DNA of 64,000 bases from Pseudofabraea citricarpa (lineage: Eukaryota > Ascomycota > Leotiomycetes > Helotiales > Dermateaceae), in NCBI GenBank assembly GCA_029641185.1, contig JAPWGK010000011.1, forward strand, positions 620,001 to 684,000, in the 5' to 3' direction. Shown piece after piece: positions 10,817-22,381 of this stretch; position 1 is the first letter of the stretch; each line of letters starts with the position of its first letter. The notes beneath the pieces were generated by a model. It ran no database searches and was not told the origin of the DNA. It saw only the letters and a program-made list of their open reading frames with translations. Position numbers and translations under genes: made by a program.

Positions 10817-11954
10817 ATGAGCCGTGAAGAAACCCTCGTCGATGGCAACGCGACCGATCTCCTCAGTCATAAGTATGGCGAGCCCGAACCTGCCGAGCCG
10901 GCAACAACGACGTTTAATGCTCTAAAGGGACGGATCAGACATCACTATGAGATGTGCTCAGATTACTACTACTCACTCTGGTAAATTCCCCGCCTCTTCT
11001 TAAGAATATCATCTCAATTGAATCATGCAGGGGCGAGCATATACATCACGGGTATTTCCTGACTCCAGAAGACACCAAAGAGAAAGCGCAGCTGCAATTG
11101 ATCGAGCTGCTCCTGCAGAGATCGCAAGTCGCTAAAGGAAGCACCGTGCTGGATGTCGGTTGTGGTATTGGGGGAACGAGTCGTTATTTGGCAAAGGAGT
11201 TTGGTTGTAGCGTGATCGGCGTGACGATCAGTGGGAAGCAAGTTGAGATGGCGAGCAAGATCTCGCTTGAGGCATCCTCCTCTCCCGCATTGCCTGATGG
11301 AAGCATCAAGCTCGGGGAAAAGGATGGTAGCGTTAGGTTTATTGAGCTGGATGCCGAGAAGATGGGAGATTTCTTTACCACGGGTCAGGAGAAGAAGGAG
11401 TTCGATTGTGTCTGGATCTCGGAAGCTATGAGCCATCTCCCGGATAAGGAATTGTTCTTCCGCAATGCCCAGTTGCTTCTGAAGCAGGGCGGCAAGCTGG
11501 TCATTGCTGATTGGTTTAAGAATGGGGGATTGAACGAGCAGCAGATGGAAGCTGATATCAAGCCCATCGAAGGTCTGTATTCGTGCATCAGCTGTGTTGT
11601 TTTCAAAACTGACTTTGGAATTAGATGGTATGCTTCTTCCACCGCTTTGCACACAAGCCGACTATGTCAAATTTGCCGAGAAGGCAGGATTGAAAGTCTT
11701 CTCTGAGCCACTTGATATCAGTAAACAAGTCTCCAAGACCTGGTCAGTTTTCAAGATCGCACTATGAAATAAGGAAAATCCACTAACAGTACCACAGGGA
11801 TATTTCATGGTCGCTGATACAGAACCCCGCGCTGTGGGCTTTTGCAATCAGTCAAGGCAGAGATGGTCTTGCATTCTTGCAGTCCTTCCGGGCGATGAGA
11901 CGTGGATTTGCCAATGGAAACTTTAGATATGCTGTGATATCGTTTCAGAAGTAA
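10817..11954 (+). CDS. SAM-dependent class I methyltransferase
   Basis: Four exons, 10817-10980, 11031-11572, 11625-11742 and 11798-11954, giving 326 residues. All junctions are GT-AG and restore frame through conserved-looking sequence (YYSL-W-GEHIHHGYF, IKPIE-DGMLLPP and SKTW-DISW). The Rossmann motif I, VLDVGCGIGGTSRYLA, lies near residues 100-115, and a later acidic loop and DCVWISEAMSHL fit motifs II/III. The arrangement HHGYFLTPED followed by GCGIGGTSR resembles the sterol C-24 / tocopherol-type methyltransferase branch, so a small lipophilic or natural-product substrate is likely but unproven. A possible extra intron at the very end (GTAAGC at 11951) would change only the last residues. 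No other biosynthetic gene sits beside it. Confidence 0.88.
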
Positions 11955-12382
11955 GCAATTCTAGCATCGAGTTAGAATTCGAAATAAAGATTAAAGTCAT
12001 GAACCCACTTGAATGATATAGGTCTTCTTTGTGATGACTCGCTCGGTTCTGGTAAGCTTATCAACTGGTACGGCCTCGATCCTACAAGGCCAGAGGTTCT
12101 ACATCCATCTCAGATATCAATTCTTCAGCAGTAAGTTTGTGTAAAGAAAACATAAATTCGTTACTTGTGTGTCAAGCTAGAAACAGACTGACGTTCGGGA
12201 ATATAGTCCTAAGATCCCAGGGTAGATGTTACCTCGATGTGCTTCAATCGACGTGAAGAAACAAGCCACCGCCCATTATCCAGAACCCGAAGTCGACCAT
12301 GAAATGAACACCAGCAGCGGAAATTCCCATCCTACCTACATCAAATGCGGAAGAAACTTTTACTTTTTCGCTTCACCCCCCT
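11955..12382. other. Convergent intergenic region
   Basis: Between the methyltransferase and the 3' end of the left BTB gene. No feature recognised. Confidence 0.45.
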
Positions 12383-13465
12383 TCAGCCATACCATTTCGG
12401 CTTCCTGGTCTTTCCCACCAACAGAGGCAGACTTGCTGTACCGGTGCCCAGAAGCATTGACTTGTCGTCGTCGTCCTTCTCGCTCAACCCAGCCTTCTCG
12501 ACAACCTCCTTGACATCCCCGTTGTCCTTCTCGCCCAGCCCAGCCTTCTCAACAACCGCTTTGACATCCCCGTTCTTCGCCTTCTCCATGACCGTCCCCT
12601 GCGTCGTCTTGGACAGAATGACCCGCTTCCACTCCTCATCCAGCGGCTTCACATCTTCCACGTACTTCTCTCTTGAAAGACTATCCCACGGCTTGACCTC
12701 ACCCCACTTGGTCTTTCCGGCCTTGAGCACGTCAAGACCCAAGTCGTCATTTGCTCGGAACATGGCGTCCCACTTCGCATTTTGGGCAGCGTCGACGTCC
12801 GAGTACGGCGAGCAGCAAGCGAGGCAGTCGGCTACGAAGCGACGGAGCTTCGAATCCTTTGCGGAGTTCTTGTACACCATGGCCGCCTCGTCACAGTCCG
12901 GGTAGGGTTTCTCGTCTGCGCCTTCGTACTGGTCTTTGGCGACGACGCGCAGCATGTCGATGCAGTGGTTCTGGAAGCGCGGAGACTGCAGTGCCTTGCC
13001 GGCAACCCAGAGATCCTCGACGTTGCACTCGATCTCTTTGTGGATGTCGCCCGTGTAGATCCAAGAGACGAAGTGAGCAAATTGAGCAGCCGTCACCTGT
13101 GGTAGTAGAGTGTAGGGGTTGGGGTTGTGTGGTGGGTGTATGCCTGTGTGTAGTACTAGCAGATCGAAGTGGACCAGGAAGACCTGCTGCGGCTGCTCGC
13201 CAGCATAGACGCCGACGGTCTCGGAGCTGGTGATGATGGCACTGTGGATAAGGGTGAGGATGTGATATGGCGCGAATAGAAATTGGTGGCCGAGGACTTA
13301 CCTTGAAGCAATGTCTCGGTGCAGGATAACCTCGACGTTCTGTGCCGGTTCTTCGTCTTCTTGGGTCTCTTCCACTTTCTCTTCAAAAGCTTCATTGCAT
13401 TCTTGCTGGGTTTCATGCTCGCCACAGTCGCAGCCGACCTTTCTTCGCTTGGTTGCTCGCGGCAT
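12383..13465 (-). CDS. BTB/POZ domain protein (left member of a divergent paralogous pair)
   Basis: Two exons, 13465-13302 and 13241-12383, giving 340 residues. The first 45 residues carry a CDC motif and acidic stretches. The BTB/POZ-like segment starts at about IITSSETVGVYAG and includes FAHFVSWIYTGD and an ELWxAG-type helix (DLWVAGKALQSPRFQNHCID), the signature of fungal BTB proteins. The stretch 13156-13097 has GT and AG ends and could be read as a 60-bp intron. I keep it as coding because LLVLHTG aligns with LLALHSQ of the neighbour. The C-terminus has two copies of an 18-residue acidic/basic unit (GDVKAVVEKAGLGEKD and GDVKEVVEKAGLSEKD). By family knowledge the BTB fold mediates dimerisation or cullin-3 binding. 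No DNA-binding domain is visible. Confidence 0.85.
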
Positions 13466-14034
13466 ATCACTTACTTAAGTTGATGACCTTTTATGATAGG
13501 GTTCTGATGTGAAGAGAGATCGAAGGGTGGGAGGGATATGAGGAAGTAGTAGAGATGTGGTGAGGACGAGTAAGAACAAGAAGAGTAGGAGGCGGAGGCT
13601 CTGTATAGGGAAAGGAAAATCCAGGATTCCGTTCCGTCAAGATCGTCAGGTCCGGAAGGGAACACCAGGTGGCTCGCTTGACTTAATCGCAACTCCTCCT
13701 CTTTAACACCAACAACTTCCACCACAACCTACCCGAACCTTCTTCCCATCTCCATCTCCATCTCCAACTACGATCCCCATCCTTCTACCCCGAGGTTCGC
13801 ATTACTTCACTATACATCATCATCCTTATCTCTACAAAGCCCAAGACTGTCCAACCAGTTTTAGCATCTTCCATCAACTCAAGGCTTGCAGAATATCCAT
13901 CGTCACAATCAAAAATCCGCAACCCCAAGATCTGCAAGCAGGCACCATCGCTTGTTCGCAGAACAAGATCTACAGATATCCACAACCAACCATCCTCATC
14001 CACGCACGAACACATAGCACCAAGCATAGCCAAC
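13466..14034. promoter_or_regulatory. Shared bidirectional promoter of two BTB paralogues
   Basis: About 570 bp separate the start codons of two head-to-head BTB genes. It is CT-rich next to each gene, with repeated CCATCTCCATCTCCATCTCC near 13745. No specific operator is recognised. Confidence 0.5.
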
Positions 14035-15056
14035 ATGCCTTCCAAGAAGCGGCCACTGGAGGAAGATTCGCAAGACTCGTCGATCGAGCAAGTGACGCTC
14101 ACCAACTGCCCATGCGGTCAACACCCGAATCCCCTGATCTGCCAACGGGCGAGACAAGAGAAGCAGCAGATCAACCACCTCGAGATTGGGTTCAAGTAAG
14201 CTTACATGGCACCAGGGGTTGACGAAGGAAACTGACAGTGTTCATCAGGGTTATCGCTTCATCCCCGTCGGTAGTGATTGAGGTTGGCAAGGAGCTGACA
14301 CCCATGACCATTCACCGCGGACTGCTGGCGCTCCATTCCCAGTGGTTTCGAAACCGACCGACGCAGGGCAGGGAGAATGAGGTGAACGTCTTCGTCAAGC
14401 GTGCGCCACAGCTGCCAGATGTCAAAGCCTCGGAATTTGCAGTCTTTTGCAATTGGGCGTACACGGGTCAGCTGCCTGCGACGTTTATGAGGATCGGTAA
14501 TACGGCCGAGGAGCTCTGGCAGGCTGGTCACGCGCTGGGATGTCCGGACTTTCAGAACGCGTGCTTGGATATCATTCGGACTAAAGCCGCCCAGAAAAAA
14601 TTACGCTGGCCGTTGGTTAGTGATGCCAACCTGGTGTATGAAGTCACCAAGGAGGGCTCGCAGCTGAGGCAGCTCGTGGCTGGTATTCTTGCAAAAAACA
14701 GTCCCATCCCGGCCGCAAGAGACGAAATGAAAAAAGAGTGGTTTCGACTTTATAAGATCAAGCCAGAGCTTGCGATAGATATTGCGGGCGCTACAGCAAT
14801 AGAATGGAAAGGTTTCCAGCCCTGGTCTGATTACCATCGCTCTAGGTACATCATAAGAGACGAGAAATCATTGGCTGGTAGATATACCGATCAGATCTTG
14901 AAAGATTCTTCAGAGCAGCAGATCTACAAGGCAGCAGAGACAAACTGGTGCAAGGTCTTAGAAAGAGATCACCTAGAGAAGGTCAAGAGGCCTGAAACGG
15001 GAGTGGCCAATGGAACTATGAGACAGCCAGTGAAGCTTGATAGAAATCGTGGTTAA
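14035..15056 (+). CDS. BTB/POZ domain protein (right member of a divergent paralogous pair)
   Basis: Two exons, 14035-14195 and 14249-15056, giving 322 residues. The intron has GTAAGC and ATCAG borders and joins FK-VIAS in frame. The BTB segment runs from about SVVIEVGKELTPMTIHRGLL to FCNWAYTGQL, followed by EELWQAGHALGCPDFQNACL. Both blocks match the left-hand neighbour in order and spacing, as do PW(D/S) motifs further on. The C-terminal half (residues about 160-320) is predicted alpha-helical with a basic end (GTMRQPVKLDRNRG). By family knowledge this is a protein-interaction adaptor, and its partner is unknown. The pair probably arose by local duplication with inversion, and is now strongly diverged. 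Confidence 0.85.
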
Positions 15057-15288
15057 AGGTTGACCGTTCCAACACCAAGGGATGTGGTGGGAACCGTGGG
15101 TTTTCTTTTTATTTCTCTGGGTTTGGGCGATTTGAGCGTTTCTCTGAGAGAGAGGGCTTCTTAGGTCGTCTTCGACGATTTCAACACCATCAACACGAGA
15201 GGTCAAGAGTGTGGCACAAGCCACTACCCCTGATCGCATATTTTCTATCTAGAGCGAGAAGATTTGACAATTAGCTTGATTTATTTTT

Positions 15289-16495
15289 CTACCCTCTATT
15301 TAAAGTGTTGCCAGAGCCCCTGGTTAACGTTAGCAATAATTCAATAAACAATGAGGTTTTGACTCACTTTGGATTTGCCTCAACAAACTCATCCCACTCG
15401 CGAGCCTTCATGGTTTCAGCATCACCCTTCTCATAATTATCCTCTTCAGGCTCTGGTATGATTCCGCTTGCTTCACCACCTCCCTCAATTATGCCACCCC
15501 TGGCCCGCTCTTCTTCTAGGTATTCATCGATAGTCATGGTTGGCAAATTATGTCCTGGTCCAAAAACTCGGTCCTTCACTGTCTGTCTATCTCCAAGTAA
15601 TGTAAAGGGCCTCAAGGGTTTGCCAGATTGACTCAAAATTGGACCAGTGTTACTACTAGATAATAAATCCCTACGATCGAGACGATCTGAATATTCACGT
15701 TCTCCTCTCAGCCCATTTCTTTCCCGATAATCTCGCTCGAGGGCTTCTGGGCTGGCTTGTGGGGTTGGAGGTGCCATTGCAAGAACTTCAAGCTCTCGGT
15801 TCATGGTTTCGAGTGCCTGGAAGGTGTTGTGAGTGCAGAGGGTAATATTTGTCAGCTGTAGCTCTCGGATCGCATCTTCGTCTTTTTCCAAGTAGGCTGG
15901 GTTCCGGGCAAGAAACTGCAAACAGGTCAGCAACGTTGGGAATTGTTTATTTCCCTTCTAACCTCCAGCTTCTTTTTCAGTTCCTTCTCCTGTTTGAAAT
16001 TTGCTATCTTCGCGCCCCGCCGAGCTGCAGGATCAGAAGTCGAGATGGTAGAGAAAGAGGTCGGTCCATCAACGTATGTGCTGTACAGCTTCTTCTCTGA
16101 AGTTGAGAGCATCTCATAATGATCTAGAAGGCTCAGGTATCGTTCATATGCATCTCTTGCCTTCTGTAGGGTATCCTTTCGGTCGTCAGTGCTCAGGACC
16201 AGTAGTAAATCCGCGAGCCGGTAGTTGATCAACAGATACCTACCCGTATTAGCATAAGCAAGGCCGGCACAGCTTCTCACACTCACTGTAGGTCTCCCGA
16301 CGTTATATCCTCGAGCGTTTCGTTCGGGCTGAAGAGGGAGAGCCGATCTGCTAACTGTCGACAGTCTTCGTAGCTGGCAATGGCAGCGGCAACATTTTGC
16401 TGGTATGTGGCGGTATTTGTATCCCACGAACTCTCGATAGCTTGTCTCTGGCGTTCTGCCACGTTAAAGAGCGACTTTATGTTCTGATCCGCCAT
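15289..16495 (-). CDS. TAP42-like protein (PP2A-family phosphatase regulatory subunit)
   Basis: Four exons, 16495-16287, 16239-15963, 15915-15368 and 15319-15289, giving 354 residues. The all-helical N-terminal half contains YLLINYRLADLLL and YERYLSLLDHYEML. The middle is RRGAKIANFKQEKELKKKLE. The C-terminus has the acidic MTIDEYLEEERARGGI. The last 31-bp exon adds the family ending NPKGSGNTLNRG, which is lost if the final 48-bp intron is ignored. By family knowledge TAP42/alpha4 binds the catalytic subunits of PP2A, PP4 and PP6 downstream of TOR and protects them from degradation. It acts in the cytosol. Divergent from the Dicer-like gene across about 460 bp. Confidence 0.95.
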
Positions 16496-16957
16496 GGCTG
16501 TAGGATTCTCTGGGGTAGGTAGATGGGTGTGGGGTCGATGGTGTTGTTGTTGGTGGGGTCGAGGAGACGTCTAGAAAAGGAATTGTGAGGTCGCGCCAAA
16601 ATTCGCGACTTCCCCGCGTCACCAAATTTCACTTCATCATTCATCATTTTCTCAACTTGAAGTCACCAACTCCACCACTGCTGGGCGCGCACGAATTTCT
16701 GCTCTACGGTAGGACCGGGCTATCCATCACCCCCTTCTTCTATTGCAATTCTTGTCTTAAGGTAATTTCACCTGGTCTTTGCCTCTATATATGGGGAAAG
16801 CTTGCTCAAAGCCTGCGACGCGTGCGTTTGTACACAATCACCTGACCGGGTGTTGGTTGCTATAAAGGACTAACGTTGAATGCAGCTCTCCGTGCTTCGT
16901 GTTTGCCTTTTTCCTGTATGAGATTGTTTTTCCTTTATAAGAAATTCTCGTTGTCCC
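16496..16957. other. Divergent promoter region (TAP42-like / Dicer-like)
   Basis: Short promoter region with no other recognisable element. Its right end depends on which ATG (16958, 17060 or 17102) starts the Dicer-like protein. Confidence 0.5.
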
Positions 16958-19900
16958 ATGAAAGCCACCCGCCAACATTTTGGTCTCTCGAGGTGCAAAG
17001 GTGATAGTATTCCAAGTCATACTTCTGGAAGAGGAGGGACTCATTGCCAAATTTTGAAAATGTTGGAAAATGGGACGGATAGCAAGGCCTTCCGAAGGGA
17101 CATGGATGTCTCGAGGACCCCGTTGTCGTTGGAACTGGACAAGACATTACTGGAAGCCCAAGGAGAAGCCACTCCGGCTGGGGTCAAGAGTGACAATATT
17201 GCCCTATCAGAAACTCGAAATTACGAAGGACAGACAAGTACCTATGGCTTCACCAGAGCCGGTGCCCATTCGATTACAACAGCAAGCAGCACTTTGGGCA
17301 AAAGAGAATTCACTTCCACACGAACCAACATAAAGGTTACTCCGCCTTCCGCTTCACCCTCCCTACTTATACAACACCAATCTTCCCAACAATCATCTAC
17401 ATCTGCATCTTCGAACAACAATACACAGACATCTACGGTTCTGAACGCTAGAAGTACCGCAGATGTGATTGCCGATCTCAAACGACCCCTTCGATCTTCA
17501 ACCGCGTCCTCGCATACAGTCTCGTCTAACTTACAACAATCTTCATCCAGAGCCATGGTTGAACAAACACCAAGCCAAGTCGAGGTGTCAACCCACGAAG
17601 TTCCTGTAAAGGAAAGGGGTGCAACACCGCAGGATCCCGCTAGCCAATTGGAAGACAATAACGAATACGACGAGAGCGACCATGATGATAGCGATGGTGC
17701 TGAACTTGAACCCAAGAACCAAAAACGGATCTCAGAACGCAAACGTCGCCATAACGCTCTCCTCGATGTATACATGCAAAATAAGCTACAGCATGCGGCC
17801 AACTTTATCCCTCCACTAAAAGAAGGCGAGGAAGAACTGCAGACAACAAAATGGTTGATGAAGCAATCCGAAAGCCACCAAATAATTTCAAGTCCAAGAG
17901 ATTATCAAGTAGAATTGTTTGAGCGTGCGAAAGAGAAGAACATTATTGCCGTTCTAGACACTGGTATGTCCCGTGCTCCTTCTTGTAGCGGAGCTGATGC
18001 AGCATAGGTTCTGGTAAGACTTTAATCGCTGTTCTTCTCTTGCGCCACATCTTTGCGCAGGAGTTGGAAGATCGGGCATTGGGGAAACCAAAACGCATCT
18101 CATTCTTCCTGGTGTGTACTCTCTTCTCAAATCCTTCTGCACATACTAACCCGGTAGGTTGATTCTGTAACGCTTGTCTTTCAACAGCATGCTGTACTTT
18201 ACGCAAATCTGGATCAGAAGATGGCTTACTTCTGCGGTGATATGGGATGTGACTTGTGGAATAAGCAGAAGTGGGAGGGCCACTTCTCTGAGAATATGGT
18301 CATTGTTTGCACTGCAGAGGTTCTTTATCAGTGTCTACACCATTCTTTCATCAACATGGAACAGATCAATATTCTCATATTTGACGAGGCACACCATGCA
18401 AAAAAGAATCACTCGTACGCCAGAATTATCAAAGATTTCTACTTGACGATGGGAAGAGATAGTGTTCGACCAAAGGTTTTTGGCATGACAGCATCACCAG
18501 TGGATGCTCGGGTAGATGTTAAAAAAGCTGCCGCAGAGCTAGAAGCGCTTCTTCACTGCGAGATTGCCACAGCAGCTGATACTAGCCTTCTACAGCATTC
18601 AGCCAGAACGCAGGTGGAGCAGCTTGCTAAATACGATGTCCTTGGACCTAGGTTTGAGACAGACCTCTATAAGCACATGAAGTCTCGTTTTTCCTCCATC
18701 AGTATCTTCAACAAGCCATTGATATTTGCACTTGAGGCGACGCGAGAGCTGGGTGCGTGGTGTGCTGACCAGGTGTGGCCCTTTTGTCTTAGCGATGATG
18801 AGGTCCCGAAGCTTATGGCAAAAACGGAGCGATACTACCATGCAAGAAAGGTTGCAGAGCCACTAGAACTATTAGAGGAACGAAAAAAGCAGATCAATGA
18901 GGCAAGAGAAATCGTCAAGAACCACAGCTTTGGGGCCCCGGACTATGATCCTCACAATGCAACATCCACCAATCTTTCCTCGAAATTGGTGGTTCTGGTA
19001 CGATATTTAAAAGAAAGATATGAGCGACCCACTGAGGACAAGTGCATTGTGTTTGTGAAGCAGCGTTACACAGCACGTCTACTGACAAACCTGTTCTCGC
19101 ACGAAAAGATTGGAACTCCTTACCTGCGAGTCGGAGCGTTGGTACGTACTTGAAAAAGCGGTTAGAATTTTTCAGCAAGATCTAACATTATTTGTAGGTT
19201 GGCACTCGAACAGGGAACGCTGGCGATTTAAATATATCTTTTCGTCAACAGGTCATTACCATGCTCAATTTTCGTCAGGGAAAGATAAACTGTCTGTTTG
19301 CAACCTCGGTTGCGGAAGAAGGCTTGGACATTCCTGATTGCAACCTTGTTATCAGGTTCGATCTCTACACAACTCTCATACAGTACATCCAGTCAAGAGG
19401 TCGCGCACGGCACGTTAACTCCAGATACATCCATATGTGCGAAGATCTCAATTTGGAACATGCTGAAATCATTAAAGAAGTTCGTAAGAATGAAGGAATC
19501 CTAAAGAAGTTTTGCAATGAGCTCCCAGAAGATAGAAAGCTTACCGGAAATGATTACAATATGGATTACTTCCTGGCTAAAGAACGATCACATCGCGTCT
19601 ATGTGGTTCCTGAGACAGGAGCAAAACTCACCTACCGAATGAGCTTGATGGTGCTCGCCAACTTTGTTGCTTCTCTTCCTCATGGACCAGATGTCACCGC
19701 GAACCCAGAGTATGTCATGACAACTCGGAACAAGCAGTTTGTCTGCGAGGTCATTCTTCCTGAAGCTTCACCAATGCGAGGCTCTATTGGTCGACCAGCA
19801 TCCACAAAGCAGGTCGCTAAATGCTCTGCAGCATTCGAAACTTGTTTAGAACTGGTAAAGGGCAAGTTTCTTGACCAGAATCTGCTACCGATATATACGA

Positions 19901-22381
19901 AACAACTCCCTGTAATGCGAAATGCATTACTTGCAGTTGATTCTAAGAAACAGGAGGCCTATGACATGCGGACGAAGCCAGAATCATGGTCTATTGGTGG
20001 CATACCCCAAAAGCTCTACTTGACAGTCTTGCATCTACAAAAACCTGAATGTCTAGATCGCCCTTCACAGCCTCTGGCAATTTTAACAAGAACCAAGATC
20101 CCAGCACTTCCTTCTTTCTTCTTGCACTTCGGCCACGGTTTGAACTCTCCTGTCCAGTGCATTACGTTAGAAGTACCTCTCGAAGTGGACCCTGACCAGC
20201 TTGCCTCTATTAACGGCTTCAACTTACGGTTCTTTGACGATATTTTCAGTAAGTTATACGAGGCTGATATTGAAAAGATGCCTTATTTTATTGTTCCTAT
20301 CAAAAAGGATTCAGAAATAAACGAACAGGCTCTCCCTTTCGACATAATTGCATGGGATGTGGTTGAGCTTGCTGCCGAGAGAGAGTGGCTCCCGTGGGAT
20401 GAAAATACTCCAGATTCATTTTTCAACGATAGATATATTGTGGATATCTGGGATGGCTCCAGAAAATTATGGACAGTTGCAGTCAGCGATAAGTACAAGC
20501 CATTGGATCCCGTTCCACCAAATACAGCTCCTCGTCCTGGCACGAGAAAGAATAATTCCAATATCATGGAGTACAGTTGTAGTCTTTGGGAGAAAGCAAG
20601 AGCTCGCAGAACATTCCGAGAGGATCAACCCGTCATCGAGGCCCAGCTTATTGGATTGCGTCGTAATCTACTGGATGAATTTGATGTCGGAGAGGATGAG
20701 AAACCAAAGCAGTGCTTCATCATCATTGAGCCAATGAAGATTTCACCTGTAAGTTGATGCTCCTGTCTTTCTATCTACAAAACTAAGAGACTAGCTTCCC
20801 ACAACTGTTGTAGCCATGGGTTACCTCTTTCCTGCCATCATACACCGCATTGAATCATACCTTATCGCACTTGAAGCCTGTTCGATGTTGAATCTAGATA
20901 TCCGCCCTGATCTTGCCCTTGAAGCAATGACAAAAGATTCCGATAATACCGAGGACCACGGAGAACAACAAATCAACTTCCAAAGAGGCATGGGCAATAA
21001 TTACGAACGTTTGGAGTTTCTCGGAGATTGCTTTCTCAAAATGGCTACCTCAATCTCTCTCTACAGTATTCACCCAGACAACAATGAGTTCGCGTACCAT
21101 GTTGATCGCATGATACTTATTTGCAATAAGAATTTGCGAAACAATGCTATCAAACTAAAACTGTACGAGTTCATTCGTTCTGAGAGCTTCAATAGACGAG
21201 TATGGTATCCTGAGGGACTCGTCCTGAAGAAGGGAAAGAGAGCCGTTGCTTCGAAAACTCATAAACTTGGAGATAAAACAATCGCGGACGTGTCTGAAGC
21301 CTTGATCGGTGCCGCTTTATTGACACACAAAGAGTCGGGAAATATGGACTGGGCCGTAAAGGCTGTTACGGAATTGGTTTGCAGTGACAACCACAATCTC
21401 CGAGCATACGCAGACTACTATAAGCAGTATACAAAGCCAAAATACCAGGTGGCCACGCCCACTGCAGCTCATAAGGATCTAGCGGAGAAAGTGGAAGCTG
21501 AACACTCATACCATTTCAACTATCCTCGTGTCCTTCGATCGGCATTCATTCATCCGTCATATCCTTTTTCATACGAGATGGTTCCTTCCTACCAGAGACT
21601 TGAGTTCTTGGGAGATTCGCTGCTTGACATGGCCTGCGTGAATTTTCTGTTTCAGAGACACCCTAATCGGGATCCTCAGTGGCTTACAGAACACAAGATG
21701 GCAATGGTCTCGAATCAATTTCTTGGCGCTCTATGCGTCAGACTTGGATTCCATCGCCATCTACTCATCTTCAATTCTACTTTCCAAAAGCAGATCCAGG
21801 ATTACGTCACGGAGATCACAGAGGCTCAACTCCAAGCAGAAGAGGAGGCAGTACGTGCAGGCAAGACTCGCGAAGAATTCTCTCCGGATTTCTGGCAACA
21901 TACACGCCAGCCTCCGAAATGCCTTCCGGACGTGGTCGAAGCGTACATCGGAGCGATATTCGTCGACTCGGAGTACAACTACGGCGAGGTGGAGCGGTTC
22001 TTCGAAGAGCACATCCGGAAATACTTCGAGGACATGACCATCTACGACACCTTCGCGAACAAGCACCCGACCACCTTCCTCAGCAACTTCCTCGACATCA
22101 ACATGGGCTGCTCGGATTGGCGCCTCATGCAGAGGCCGCTCCCGCAGATCGACGATAGCGCCCCGCAGATCCTGGCTTGCGTCTTGGTCCACAACCAGAT
22201 CATCGCCGATTCTCAGGGCGCCAGCGGCAGATATGCGAAGGTCCGCGCGAGTAGATTGGCTATGGAATCCCTCGAGGGCTTGTCGCCTGCCGAGTTTAGA
22301 GAGAAGTATGCTTGTACCTGCTCGACGGATGACGTGGATCTGGTCATGGATGAGGAAATGCCGCGGGATACTGCTATCTGA
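16958..22381 (+). CDS. Dicer-like protein
   Basis: Five exons, 16958-17963, 18008-18111, 18158-19141, 19198-20748 and 20795-22381, giving about 1743 residues. The N-terminal ~300 residues are Ser/Thr/Gln-rich and disordered. Then come a superfamily-2 helicase (Walker A LDTGSGKT split by intron 1, DEAH box in FDEAHH near residue 445, motif III GMTASP, C-terminal helicase motif QSRGRARH), a Dicer dimerisation-type region, and two RNase III domains with signatures [10 protein letters not shown] (~1285) and [14 protein letters not shown] (~1483), each with its later acidic motif (DVSEALIGA and DVVEAYIGA). The end is a short double-stranded-RNA-binding-like tail with CTCST. No clear PAZ domain is visible, as usual in fungal Dicers. 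By family knowledge it cuts dsRNA into small RNAs for quelling or related silencing. All catalytic acidic residues appear intact. The start is uncertain: ATG at 17060 or 17102 would shorten the disordered end. Confidence 0.95.

Noticed and set aside
13097..13156. 60-bp GT-AG intron in the left BTB gene
   Set aside because: The stretch is open in frame and its translation aligns with the paralogue (LLVLHTG against LLALHSQ).
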